Assembly (NCBI RefSeq): GCF_004331465.1
Contig: NZ_SJKB01000006.1
Location: 124,001-188,000 of the forward strand
Length of the DNA: 64,000 nucleotides
Direction: 5' to 3'
DNA from: Kribbella pittospori
GTDB lineage: Bacteria > Actinomycetota > Actinomycetes > Propionibacteriales > Kribbellaceae
A program made the translations under genes and the position numbers. Positions 46,614 through 56,081 of the stretch are shown in pieces. The notes beneath the pieces were generated by a model. It was not told where the DNA came from. It saw nothing but the letters and a program-made list of their open reading frames with translations, and made no database searches. Positions within the stretch are counted from its first letter, which is position 1. Each line of letters begins with the position of its first letter.

Positions 46614-48380
46614 TCAGCCCTTCTGCGTAACGCGGGTCAGCGGTGCGGGCGTCAACGTCCGGTGGGCCTTGAGGTACGCCGCGAAGGTTTCGTGGTCGGT
46701 GTTGTTGCGGACCGGGTCGGTGTAGCTCTTGAACGCTGCGTACCCGTCGGCGCCGATCACGGTGTAGGCGAGTGCGGCCACCCGGTAGGTCTTGGCCGGG
46801 TCGAGTGCGGCGCCGTCGATCTTCACGTCGGCGGGTTCGACGCGGTCACCGACCGGCCGGTTCGAGTCGAACGAGTAGCTGACGTTGCCCGACACCGCGA
46901 GCGGCGCCAACTTCACCGTGCCGTCGGTCTGCGTCTGCCACTGCTGCTCGAGTACGGCGTCCAGTTGCGTACCGGTGAGGCTCACGGTCAGGACCGGGTT
47001 GCCGTACCCGTACGCGTCCCACGACTCACCGAGCATCACCCGGCCGTCGGCATCGCCCGGCTTGTTGCTGTTGGCAACCAGGAGGTCGGCGCGCAACGCC
47101 GTACTGCCGATCGCGGGCTTGGCGGCGATGATGCCGAGGTCGGCCGGGCCGTTCTGCCGGGCGGTCCACAGGTGGACGTCGGCGCCCAGGTCGGCCAGGG
47201 TGCTCTCGCCGGCAGCGTTGGCGGTGCGGGTGAAGTCGCCGGTGACGGTCGCGACCGGTTCGGCGTACTTGCGATCACCGGCGGCGGCCCAGTAGTCGAC
47301 GATCTTCTGGATCGTCGGGTCGGGCGTGACATCGCGGGTGACGGCGTGGTTGGTCGACGTGGTCTGGTCGCGGAGTACCTCACCGGTGCGGCCGTCGAGC
47401 TGGAGGTTGATCTCGTTGATCAGCCGGCCGTGGTTCGCGGCCTCGACGACCGGGCGCGGGTTGCCGTCCGGGTCCGGGATGCTGCAGTTGAAGCCGGTAT
47501 GCCAGTGGCCGGTGACGATCGCGTCGATCTGCGGCGTCACCTTGCGCGCGAGGTCGATCGCGGGACCGGTCGGGTTCACACAGTCGTTGTACGTCGCGGA
47601 CGCGTCGGTACCGCCGTCGTGCATGTTGAGCACGATCGCCTTCACGCCCTTGCGGGTCAGCTCCGCCGCGGCACGGTTCGTCGACTCGACCGGGTCGAGC
47701 GCGGTCAGGTCCGGCTGGTACGACGTCGAGCCGACGGGAGTGTCCGGGACAGTCATCCCGATGAAGCCGATCGGGTAGCTGCGGCCGTGGTCGCGCACCC
47801 AGCGGATCGTGTACGGCGCGACGATCGTGCGGCCGTTGGCGTCGACGATGTTGTCCGACTGGAACTCGAAGTCCGCCCCGTGGAACCGGCGGCCGGTGGA
47901 GTCGGTGAAGCAACTGTCGCCGCCGACCTTCCCGAAGCACTTGCCTTTGGTCATGTGGTCGACCAGGAAGCTCTTCGAGATGTCGAGTTCGTGGTTGCCG
48001 ACGGCTGAGAACTGGACGCCGAGCGCGTTCAGCATCTCGATCGTCGGCTCGTCCGCGTGCGCGTCCACCTCGAACGGCCAGCCGGAGAAGTTGTCCCCGG
48101 TGGCGAAGAAGATCGAGTTCGGGTGACCGGCCCGGATGCTCTTCAGATGCGTGGCCAGGTACGCCGCTCCGCCGACGACCTGAGTGGTCCCGCCGGGGCC
48201 GGCGATCGTCCCGCCGTCCGCGGGGGAAGGCGGCCGGAGGTAGCCGTGGAAATCGGTGATCGAGACCAGTTGCACCGGTACCGATGTGGTAACGGCCTCG
48301 GCGGCCGGCGGGGCCAGACCGGCGGCCAGCAGGACCGCTAGTCCGGCGGCAAGGGCGCGTGGGCGGCGTACTCTGCGCAC
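46614..48380 (-). CDS. secreted 5'-nucleotidase/UshA-like metallophosphatase
   Basis: 588 residues. The signal peptide ends near 'PPAAEA' (about residue 29). Calcineurin-like domain: 'QLVSITDFHGYLRP', 'FFATGDNFSGWPFE', 'FSAVGNHELDISKS', 'AIVTGHWHTGFNC', with 'EAANHGRLINEI'. The C-terminal 5'-nucleotidase domain (about 350-588) contains 'TVSLTGTQLDAVLEQQW' and 'YRVAALAYTVIGADGYAAF'. Releases phosphate and nucleosides from extracellular nucleotides. GTG 48380 was chosen (GAGGAG 6 bases upstream); ATG 48410 is an alternative. Not obviously linked to neighbours. Confidence 0.92.
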   Translation of the reverse strand: MRRVRRPRALAAGLAVLLAAGLAPPAAEAVTTSVPVQLVSITDFHGYLRPPSPADGGTIAGPGGTTQVVGGAAYLATHLKSIRAGHPNSIFFATGDNFSGWPFEVDAHADEPTIEMLNALGVQFSAVGNHELDISKSFLVDHMTKGKCFGKVGGDSCFTDSTGRRFHGADFEFQSDNIVDANGRTIVAPYTIRWVRDHGRSYPIGFIGMTVPDTPVGSTSYQPDLTALDPVESTNRAAAELTRKGVKAIVLNMHDGGTDASATYNDCVNPTGPAIDLARKVTPQIDAIVTGHWHTGFNCSIPDPDGNPRPVVEAANHGRLINEINLQLDGRTGEVLRDQTTSTNHAVTRDVTPDPTIQKIVDYWAAAGDRKYAEPVATVTGDFTRTANAAGESTLADLGADVHLWTARQNGPADLGIIAAKPAIGSTALRADLLVANSNKPGDADGRVMLGESWDAYGYGNPVLTVSLTGTQLDAVLEQQWQTQTDGTVKLAPLAVSGNVSYSFDSNRPVGDRVEPADVKIDGAALDPAKTYRVAALAYTVIGADGYAAFKSYTDPVRNNTDHETFAAYLKAHRTLTPAPLTRVTQKG

Positions 48381-48604
48381 AATTGTCTCCTCAAATGTCG
48401 AAACGAGCACTTCCCGACAGAAGGAGACTGCCTCACCATGAACAAGATGTCACCATCAAACGGCGAGTCTCCGAACCTCGAAGGAATCCACCCTGCCCGC
48501 CGAGACACCCCCTGCACGCCGCCCAGAAGATCTGATCAAATACCAACGTGGTGGCCGGTGGTCCCGCGAAGCCTCCGGCCACCACCTTGCCCGTCAGGAG
48601 CCTG

Positions 48605-50209
48605 ATGAATCTCCCGCTGATCCCCGCCCCTGCCGCGACCACCACCTCTGACGGGACGCTCGTCATCGGCGACGGTCTGGGCATCGCCGTACCGCCCGAG
48701 CTTGCCGATCTCGCTGCGCGATTCGTCGAGGACGTTCGGATCGACGCCGGCATCGCGCTCTCCGTCGCCGCCTCGCCCGGTGTCACCGTGCTCATCGACA
48801 GCGCCGGCATCGACGACGTCGCACCCGCTTCAGGTCTGCGGGCCGACGGCAAGGACCTCGCCGACGAACGGTACGGACTCGAGATCACCAGCGCAGGCGT
48901 GCGCGTCTGGGGTCCGACAGCTGAGGGAGTGCACCGCGGGCTCACCTCGCTCCGGCAGCTGATCACGGCGTACGCGCAGGATGGCAGTGCAACGTTGCCG
49001 GCGGCCCGTGTCATCGACGGGCCGCGGTTCGCGTGGCGCGGACTCTCCCTCGACGTCGCCCGAACCTTCCACCCGCCGGCGGTGGTCCGCCGCGTGGTCG
49101 ACATGTGCTCGCTGTACAAGCTCAACGTGCTGCACCTCCACGTGACCGACGACCAGGGCTGGCGGATCGAGGTCCCGTCCCGGCCGGCGCTCACCGAGAT
49201 CGGCGCCTGCGGCGCGATTGGTGACCGTCCGGGCGGTTACTACACCCAAGCCGAGGTGGCCGAGCTGGTGGCGTACGCCGCCGAACGCTTCGTGACGGTG
49301 GTCCCGGAGATCGAGATGCCCGGTCATATCGCGGCAGTGTTCCGCGCGTACCCCGAGCTGGCGCCGGGCGAGATCCGCTCCATCGATCTCGGCAACGGGG
49401 CCAGCCTCCAGCTCAGCACCCTCGACCCCGACCGCGCGGAGACCTGGGAGTTCGTCGAGGACGTCCTGGATGCCGTCATTCCGCAGTTCCCACAGAGCGC
49501 GTACGTGCACATCGGCGGAGACGAGGCGTTCGGCATGCCCGACGAGGCCCACGCCGCCTTCGTCGAACGTGCCGTCGAACTCGTCCGCGCCCGCGGGAAG
49601 CGGGTCGTCGGGTGGCAGGAGATCGCCCGCGCCTCGATCAGCGCCGACGTAGCAGTGCAGTACTGGATGGACGTCCACGAGGTCGAGTCGATGGACTACG
49701 ACGCCGTGAGCTCGATGGTCCCGGCAGAACTGCTGCCGATCCTGGCCGAGGGCTTGAAGAAGGCAGCGCAGGATGCCCCGAGGGCACTCGCCCAGGGTGC
49801 GCGGCTGCTTGTCTCACCAACCAGTTGGCTGTACTTCGACCGACCGCATGCCGATGCATCGTCGGACGCCGCGCAGGAAGAGATGCGTAAGCGCGTCGGA
49901 CTGCCGGTGTATCCGGCGGCATCCATCCGGGACAGCGTTGAGTGGGACCCGGTCGAGAACACGCCCGGCGTTGAGTCGGACGCACAGGTAGCCGGCGTCG
50001 AGGGGGCCGTTTGGTGCGAGACCATCGCGACCGCTGACGAACTGGAGTTCATGCTGCTGCCTCGTCTCAGTGGCGCGGCAGAGAAGGCATGGTCACGCCA
50101 GACCTCCACCGACTGGCCCGAGTACGCCGCCCGCCTCAGCCACCAATCCAAAGCCTGGCAACAACGCGAGTGGACCTGGTTCCACTCAGTGGAAGTCGAC
50201 TGGGCCTAG
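48605..50209 (+). CDS. GH20 beta-N-acetylhexosaminidase
   Basis: 534 residues, no signal peptide, so probably cytosolic. An N-terminal GH20b domain ('NLPLIPAPAATTTSDGTLVI', 'LRADGKDLADERYGLEI') precedes the TIM barrel 'FAWRGLSLDVARTFHPPAVV', 'NVLHLHVTDDQGWRIEVPS' and the catalytic Asp-Glu pair in 'VHIGGDEAFGMPDEAH'. Removes terminal GlcNAc/GalNAc from chito-oligosaccharides. It could process GH18 products, though an importer for them is not in the window. ATG 48605 follows AGGAG. Confidence 0.95.
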   Translation: MNLPLIPAPAATTTSDGTLVIGDGLGIAVPPELADLAARFVEDVRIDAGIALSVAASPGVTVLIDSAGIDDVAPASGLRADGKDLADERYGLEITSAGVRVWGPTAEGVHRGLTSLRQLITAYAQDGSATLPAARVIDGPRFAWRGLSLDVARTFHPPAVVRRVVDMCSLYKLNVLHLHVTDDQGWRIEVPSRPALTEIGACGAIGDRPGGYYTQAEVAELVAYAAERFVTVVPEIEMPGHIAAVFRAYPELAPGEIRSIDLGNGASLQLSTLDPDRAETWEFVEDVLDAVIPQFPQSAYVHIGGDEAFGMPDEAHAAFVERAVELVRARGKRVVGWQEIARASISADVAVQYWMDVHEVESMDYDAVSSMVPAELLPILAEGLKKAAQDAPRALAQGARLLVSPTSWLYFDRPHADASSDAAQEEMRKRVGLPVYPAASIRDSVEWDPVENTPGVESDAQVAGVEGAVWCETIATADELEFMLLPRLSGAAEKAWSRQTSTDWPEYAARLSHQSKAWQQREWTWFHSVEVDWA

Positions 50210-50324
50210 CGGCTGGTGGTTGGTAGGCCCCACGCGTTCCTTGCGTGCGAGCGCTGGTTGTCCGGGGTGAGATGGGCCAGACTCGCGTTTGTGGGGATGG
50301 CCCACCGGACTGTTGGGGGACAGG

Positions 50325-52194
50325 ATGGATCAGCGGGAAGCGTCGGATGCGATCAAGGGACAGCAGGCCGAGCTGCTTGCGCGTCTCCCGTTCGGTGACG
50401 AGGGTGACTTCGCTGCGGCGGAGCGAGGGTTCATCGGGACGCTCGACGATCCGGCGATTCGCAACGCCGCGGGCGACGTCGTATGGGATGCGTCCAGCTA
50501 TGACTTCTTGACCGGCGATGCTCCGGACACGGTGAATCCGAGCCCTGTGGCGACAGAGCAAGCTGGCCGCAAAGCACGGGTTGTTCGAGGTCGTGCCTGG
50601 CCTGTATCAGATCCGCGGTCTCGACCTGTCGGTGATGTCGTTCGTCGAGGGCGACACCGGGGTCGTCGTGATCGATCCGCTGATCTCACGGGAGACGGCC
50701 GCTGCCGCCATGGCGCTCTACCGCACTCATCGTGGCGACCGGCCGATCACCGCCGTGATCCATACGCACTCGCACATCGATCACTTCGGGGGCGTTCAGG
50801 GCATCCTCACGCAGGAGCAGGTCGACGCCGGAGTCGAGATCATCGTGCCCGAGGGGATGGTCGAACACGCAGTCGCCGAGAACGTGTACGCCGGCACCGC
50901 CATGGGCCGCCGGGCGGGGTACATGTACGGCGCAGCGCTCGCCCGCGGTTCGCACGGCGCGGTCGGTGCGGGACTCGGCCAGACGACCTCGACCGGTGAA
51001 GCCACTCTGCTTCCGCCGACCCGGGAGATCACCACAACCGGGCAGACGCACACCGTCGACGGGCTCGAAATCGAGTTCCAGATGGCCCCCAACACGGAGG
51101 CGCCGTCGGAGATGCACTTCTACTTCCCGCGGTACAAGGCGCTGTGCATGGCCGAGAACGCAACGCACACGCTGCACAACCTGCTCACCCTGCGCGGCGC
51201 GGTCGTGCGCGACCCGCACGTCTGGTCGCAGTACCTCACCGAGGCGATCGAGCGGTACGGCTCCCAAGCCGAAGTCGTCTTCACGTCGCATCACTGGCCC
51301 ACGTGGGGCAACGCCGAGATCGTCGAGTTCCTCAGCCTGCAACGCGACCTGTACGGCTACCTGCACGACCAGACGCTGCGGATGCTCAACCAGGGTCTGC
51401 AGGGCGCCGAGATCGCCGAGGCGATGCAGCTACCGCCGGCGTTGGAGAACGCGTGGCATGCCCGCGGCTACTACGGATCGGTCAGTCACAACGTGAAGGC
51501 GATCTACCAGCGGTACATGGGCTGGTTCGACGGCAACCCGGCCAGGCTCTGGCCACACCCGCCGAAGGAGCAAGCGACCCGCTACGTCGACGCGATCGGC
51601 GGCATCGACCGCGTGATCGAACTGGCGCAGGCCGCCTTCGACGCCGGTGACTTCCGCTGGGCCGCGACGCTGCTCGACCACGCGACATTCACAGACCCGA
51701 CTCACACAGCCGCGAAGGCGCTGTACGCCGACACCCTCGAGCAGCTCGGGTACGGCGCCGAGAACGGCACCTGGCGCAACTTCTACCTCTCCGGCGCGAC
51801 CGAACTCCGTGAAGGGAACTTCGGCACGCCGACGGTGACGAACGCACCTGCGATCCTCGCGCAACTCACCCCCGAGCAACTGTTCGACGCGGTCGCGATC
51901 ACGGTGGACGGCCCCAAGGCCTGGGATCTCGAGCTCGCGTTCGACCTCACGATCAGCGACCTCGCCCGCAGCTTCCACCTCACACTCCGCAACGGCGTAC
52001 TCGTCTACGTCGAACGCGCCCCAGCCCCCGATGCCGACCTGCACCTGACCGTCACCAAGCCCCGGCTCCTCCGCCTCGCCGCCGGCGACCTCAACTCCGA
52101 CGGCCTCGACGTCCGCGGCGACCTGAACGTCCTCAAGCAACTCCTCGAAGTCCTCAGCCCCGGAGACCACGCCTTCAACATCGTCCTCCCCTGA
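50325..52194 (+). pseudogene. alkyl/aryl-sulfatase (SdsA1-like), one frameshift
   Basis: Metallo-beta-lactamase-fold alkylsulfatase, about 620 residues in two frames. The N-terminal piece 'GFIGTLDDPAIRNAAGDVVW' and 'FLTGDAPDTVNPS' (50325-50545) is followed by an extra C in the CCC at 50543-50545. Removing one base restores 'SLWRQSKLAAKHGLFEVVPG', and the second frame then runs intact to 52194. The latter holds the zinc site 'HTHSHIDHFGG', 'PNTEAPSEMHFYFP', 'FTSHHWPTWGN', the alkylsulfatase dimerisation domain and a C-terminal SCP2-like lipid-binding domain. A recent lesion or sequencing error is possible because everything else is intact. Would release sulfate from SDS-like esters. Confidence 0.85.
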
Positions 52195-52250
52195 CCGGCG
52201 ATCACGTCAGGTCCGACCCTCTGTCGACGCCTGCCCACGAGAGGAGCGCC

Positions 52251-53909
52251 ATGCAACGACCGTTGGCCGGGCTGACACGAGGCAATCTCGTCACGGAACT
52301 GCTGGCGGGCGTCACGCTGCTGGCGATCGCAATTCCGCTGAACATCGGCTACGCACAGATCGCCGGGCTGCCGGCGACCGCCGGCCTGTACGCGCTCGTC
52401 GTACCGACGATCGTCTACGCGCTGGTCGTGTCGTCGCGGCAGGTCGTCGCATCGCCGGATGCCGCGGCCGCGGCGCTGGTCGCATCGTCCATCGGCGGCC
52501 TCGCGACCGCCGGCAGCGCCGACTACGCCAGGCTCGCCCTCGCGCAGGCGATCATCTGCGGCATCCTGTTCGCCCTTCTCGCGGTGTTCAAGCTGGGATT
52601 TCTCGCGAACTTCCTCTCCAAGCCCATCCTGATCGGGTTCGTCGGCGGCCTGGCGCTGGACATCATGGTCAGCCAGGTCGCCAAGATGCTGGGCGTGAAG
52701 ATCGACTCGGGCGGGGAGTTCACGGACAAGCTCGTCGACCTGGTGACGAACCTCGGCACTGTGAACGGCTGGGCCGTGCTCATCAGTGCCGTCTCGGTCG
52801 CGGCGCTGCTGCTCGGCCGGCGGTTCGCGCACGCCGTGCCCTGGGCATTGATCCTGCTCGTGGCCGCGACCATCGTCGTGGTCGTCGGCCACCTCGACGA
52901 GCGGGGAGTGTCGGTGCTCGGCGACGTACCCGCCGGCCCACCGACGCTGACCTGGCCGGTCATCGGCTGGAACAAGTGGCTCCTTCTCGTCCCCTCCGCC
53001 ATCGCGCTGACGCTGGTCACCACAGCGGAGGGGTTGCTCGTGTCCCGGGCGTACTCCGAGAGGCGCCACTACCCGTTCCACGCGAACCGGGACCTGTTCG
53101 CGTTCGGACTCGCGAACGTCGCCGCAGGGACGCAGGGCAGCTTCAGCGTCGGCTCATCCACCTCGCGTACCGCGGCAATGGACCAGGCGGGTTCGCGCAC
53201 CCAACTGCCGGCCCTCGTGCTCGCCGCGGGCACCCTGCTGCTCCTGCTGTTCGGCACCGCCCTGCTCGAGGACATCCCCTCCCCGGCCATCGGGGCGATC
53301 GTCGGAGTCGCGATCGTCCCACTCCTGGGGATCCGGGACTTCACCGAGCTCTGGCACAAGGACCGGTTCGAGTTCGCCGTCGGTGCCGTCTGCTTTCTCG
53401 TCACCCTGTTCATCGGCGCGATCCCCGGCATCCTCGTCGCGTTCGCGCTGGCCCTGATCAACCTCGCCAAGCGCGCCGCCAACCCCGCCATCGACGTCCT
53501 CGAGGCGACCGGTGACCCCGGCGAGTCGCTCCTCGAAGGCGCGACCGAGGGCCGCATGACGGCGCCCGGCGTGGTCGTCGTACGCATCGCGGCGCCGCTC
53601 TTCTTCGCGAACGGATCGGTCTTCGCCGACGCCGTCAAACACGCCGTCACCGCACCAGGCGCGAACGCGGTACACCACGTCGTCATCGACATGGAAGCAG
53701 TCAACGACATCGACGTCACAGGCGCCGAGGCCTTCGCATCCCTGCAGGACTGGCTGGTGACACGCGACGTCACCCTCGCGTTCAGCCGTGTCCGAGCACC
53801 AATCCTCACCCGCCTCACCGAACTCGAACTACTGACCGACCAGACCGTCTACCCAACGAACCGCGAAGCGATCGCCGAACTCGCCCCGGACCAACCCACG
53901 ATTCCTTAG
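52251..53909 (+). CDS. SulP-family anion transporter
   Basis: 552 residues. About 12 hydrophobic segments in the first 410 residues with SulP hallmarks 'AIPLNIGYAQIAGLPATAGL', 'NVAAGTQGSFSVGSSTSRTA', then a C-terminal cytoplasmic STAS domain (about 440-540, 'HHVVIDMEAVNDIDVTGAEA'). Imports sulfate or bicarbonate-type anions. Strong AGAGGAG before ATG 52251. It lies 56 bases after the alkylsulfatase, consistent with uptake of the sulfate that enzyme would release. Confidence 0.93.
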   Translation: MQRPLAGLTRGNLVTELLAGVTLLAIAIPLNIGYAQIAGLPATAGLYALVVPTIVYALVVSSRQVVASPDAAAAALVASSIGGLATAGSADYARLALAQAIICGILFALLAVFKLGFLANFLSKPILIGFVGGLALDIMVSQVAKMLGVKIDSGGEFTDKLVDLVTNLGTVNGWAVLISAVSVAALLLGRRFAHAVPWALILLVAATIVVVVGHLDERGVSVLGDVPAGPPTLTWPVIGWNKWLLLVPSAIALTLVTTAEGLLVSRAYSERRHYPFHANRDLFAFGLANVAAGTQGSFSVGSSTSRTAAMDQAGSRTQLPALVLAAGTLLLLLFGTALLEDIPSPAIGAIVGVAIVPLLGIRDFTELWHKDRFEFAVGAVCFLVTLFIGAIPGILVAFALALINLAKRAANPAIDVLEATGDPGESLLEGATEGRMTAPGVVVVRIAAPLFFANGSVFADAVKHAVTAPGANAVHHVVIDMEAVNDIDVTGAEAFASLQDWLVTRDVTLAFSRVRAPILTRLTELELLTDQTVYPTNREAIAELAPDQPTIP

Positions 53910-53928
53910 GGCGCGTGGGGGAAACACC

Positions 53929-53961
53929 TGAGGGGCAGACCGCGCACCGGCCCGCCCCTCA
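53929..53961. terminator. bidirectional terminator hairpin
   Basis: TGAGGGGC (53929-53936) pairs with GCCCCTCA (53954-53961), with further partial pairing in the loop, between the convergent SulP (ends 53909) and GH27 (ends 53974) genes. Confidence 0.7.
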
Positions 53962-53973
53962 AGTAAGGAGAAC

Positions 53974-56049
53974 TCAGCAGGTTGCGGTTGGGGCTGCCCA
54001 GTCGGCTCGGTCGTTGTAGCCGCCGTCTCCTGCGTCACCGACGAAGAGGTCGAGAACGCGGACTCCGGTCAGGTCGACGTCGATCGGCTTCGGGTTGTCA
54101 CGGTCGACTACACCGCTGTCATACAGAACCTTGCCGTCGCCAATCACCTGGAACGTCGCAGTACCACCCTCCGGCCCGACGTTGCGTACCGCGTCATCGA
54201 TACCAACCGTCGCGGTCAACCGAGAGCACGACTTGCCCAGGTAGTAGCGAACCGTCGACGGCGTCGCCACGCCAATCCCAGTCGGGTACGTCGTACTCAC
54301 CAGACTGATCGGTGATCCGCCACCAACACTCTCGTCAACGGTCGGCGACATCCACCCGCTGGTCGCGCTGATCCACTCGTGATGCGACAGCGGAACCGTC
54401 CCCGTCGGCGGCACCGGAGCAACGACCACCGGCGACACAGTCGACTGCCGCTGTACGCCGTACCCGATCGTGTCGTACGACGTCGACGCCGTGAGACTCG
54501 CAGATCCAGGTGCCGCACTCGCAGGTAGCTTCACGGTGAACCGGTACGTCGCTTGCTGACCACCAGCCAACAGAATCGGAGCCTTGGTCAACGACTTCAC
54601 CGTCCACCCGGTGCCACCGGCAACCGTCACGGCCGGCTTGAGCACCGGCAGCAGGCCGTCGTTGCGGACGGCAACCTGCACCGTCAGCTCGTCGCCGCCG
54701 GCAACAACCGGAGCGACTCCGTCGGGCTGTACGTCGGTGCCGACGTTCGTCACCTGCGGAATACCGGCAGTTACATGCGGGATCCCCGGCACACCACTGG
54801 CCGGTTCGACCCGGAAGAGCGCCGTACCGTGCGCCGGAACCGCCGCGCTGATCGTGCCCGCGCTCTCGGTGACCTTGTTGGTCCACGCGTTCTTCAGGGT
54901 GAACCGCGCACCCTGCAGACCGACCGCCGAAGCCGTCGTCGTGATCGTCTTCGCGCTGTCACCACGGTTCAGCAGCACCACGGCGCGACTGCCGTCAGCG
55001 AGTCGCTTGACCCACGTCTCCGCCGTCCCCGCGGCACCGACCCGAACGGCCTGGACCGCGGCCTTGTCCTGGTTGATCGCGAGTACGTCGGGATCGGTCA
55101 GCATCGAGATCGTCGTCGGGCTCAGCTTGCGGATGTCGCTGCCGACCACGAGCGGCGCCGCGGCCACGGTCCACAGCGTGAGCTGGCTGCGGAACTCCTC
55201 GTCCGTCATGCCGAGTTCGGGCGCGAGGTAGTCGGGGTCGCTGAACGCGCCCGGCTTGACCACCTCAGGGTGCCGCGCGTTCGCGTCGTAGTTGCGCAGT
55301 ACGTCCTTGAACTTGATGTCGCCCTGGAAGCCGACGTCGGTGTACGTCCGCCACGACTGGGCGATCCCCGGCGCGTACGACCAGGAGAAGATCGACTGCT
55401 GCGACTCGGGATAGTTGCCCCAGTCCGGCGAGGTGACCGGGTTGCAGAGGTTGAAGATCATCGGCCGGTGGCTGGCGTTGTTGCGCAGCGCCTGGGCGAA
55501 CTCGGTGAAAACCGTCTTCGGATCCAGGTTCGCCGCGATACCGCACAGGTAGTCGACCTTGACCGCGTCGAAGCCCCACGCGGCGAACTGATCCGCGTCG
55601 CGCTGGTAGTAGCCGCCGCTACCCAGCCCACACTTGCCCGGGATGTAAGGACCGGCGTCGGTGTAGATGCCGGCCTTGAGGCCCTTGCTGTGGATGTAGT
55701 CGACGAGCGGCTTCAGTCCGTTCGGGAACTTGGCCGGGTTCGGGACCAGGTCGCCGGCGTCGCTGCGCGACTGGTCGGCCTGCCAACCGCCGTCCAGCCA
55801 GACGATGTCGTAGCCGGCCTTCGCCAGCCCGCGACTCACCAGCGAGTCGGCGACCGACTTGATCGTGTCCTCGGTGAAGTCGCCACCGAGTCCGTAGTAC
55901 GTGTTCCAGCCCATGTACGGCGTCGGGCTGAGCACCGCAGCTGGGGCCTGAGCTGTGGCCTGAGCCGCCACAGCCTGGGTTGTCGTGGTGGTCGCGAACG
56001 CGCCGGCCACCAGTGCCGCCGCGATCACCCCACCAAGTAGTCGCTTCAT
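53974..56049 (-). CDS. secreted GH27 alpha-galactosidase with NPCBM domain
   Basis: 691 residues. Signal peptide (about 1-30) ends in an Ala/Thr/Gln-rich stretch. GH27 barrel: 'TPYMGWNTYYGLGGDFTEDT', 'YDIVWLDGGWQ', nucleophile Asp in 'FDAVKVDYLCG', acid/base Asp in 'SWRTYTDVGFQG', then a beta-sandwich. A NEW3-like alpha-galactosidase-associated domain ('GVAPVVAGGDELTVQVAVRN') and a C-terminal NPCBM carbohydrate-binding domain ('LSHHEWISATSGWMSPTVDE', 'GIGVATPSTVRYYLG') follow. Removes terminal alpha-galactose from galactomannan or glycans outside the cell. Last gene of the alpha-galactoside operon. Confidence 0.95.
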   Translation of the reverse strand: MKRLLGGVIAAALVAGAFATTTTTQAVAAQATAQAPAAVLSPTPYMGWNTYYGLGGDFTEDTIKSVADSLVSRGLAKAGYDIVWLDGGWQADQSRSDAGDLVPNPAKFPNGLKPLVDYIHSKGLKAGIYTDAGPYIPGKCGLGSGGYYQRDADQFAAWGFDAVKVDYLCGIAANLDPKTVFTEFAQALRNNASHRPMIFNLCNPVTSPDWGNYPESQQSIFSWSYAPGIAQSWRTYTDVGFQGDIKFKDVLRNYDANARHPEVVKPGAFSDPDYLAPELGMTDEEFRSQLTLWTVAAAPLVVGSDIRKLSPTTISMLTDPDVLAINQDKAAVQAVRVGAAGTAETWVKRLADGSRAVVLLNRGDSAKTITTTASAVGLQGARFTLKNAWTNKVTESAGTISAAVPAHGTALFRVEPASGVPGIPHVTAGIPQVTNVGTDVQPDGVAPVVAGGDELTVQVAVRNDGLLPVLKPAVTVAGGTGWTVKSLTKAPILLAGGQQATYRFTVKLPASAAPGSASLTASTSYDTIGYGVQRQSTVSPVVVAPVPPTGTVPLSHHEWISATSGWMSPTVDESVGGGSPISLVSTTYPTGIGVATPSTVRYYLGKSCSRLTATVGIDDAVRNVGPEGGTATFQVIGDGKVLYDSGVVDRDNPKPIDVDLTGVRVLDLFVGDAGDGGYNDRADWAAPTATC

Positions 56050-56081
56050 CTGTTGTCCTTTGCTGCCGTTGAGCGGAACGG

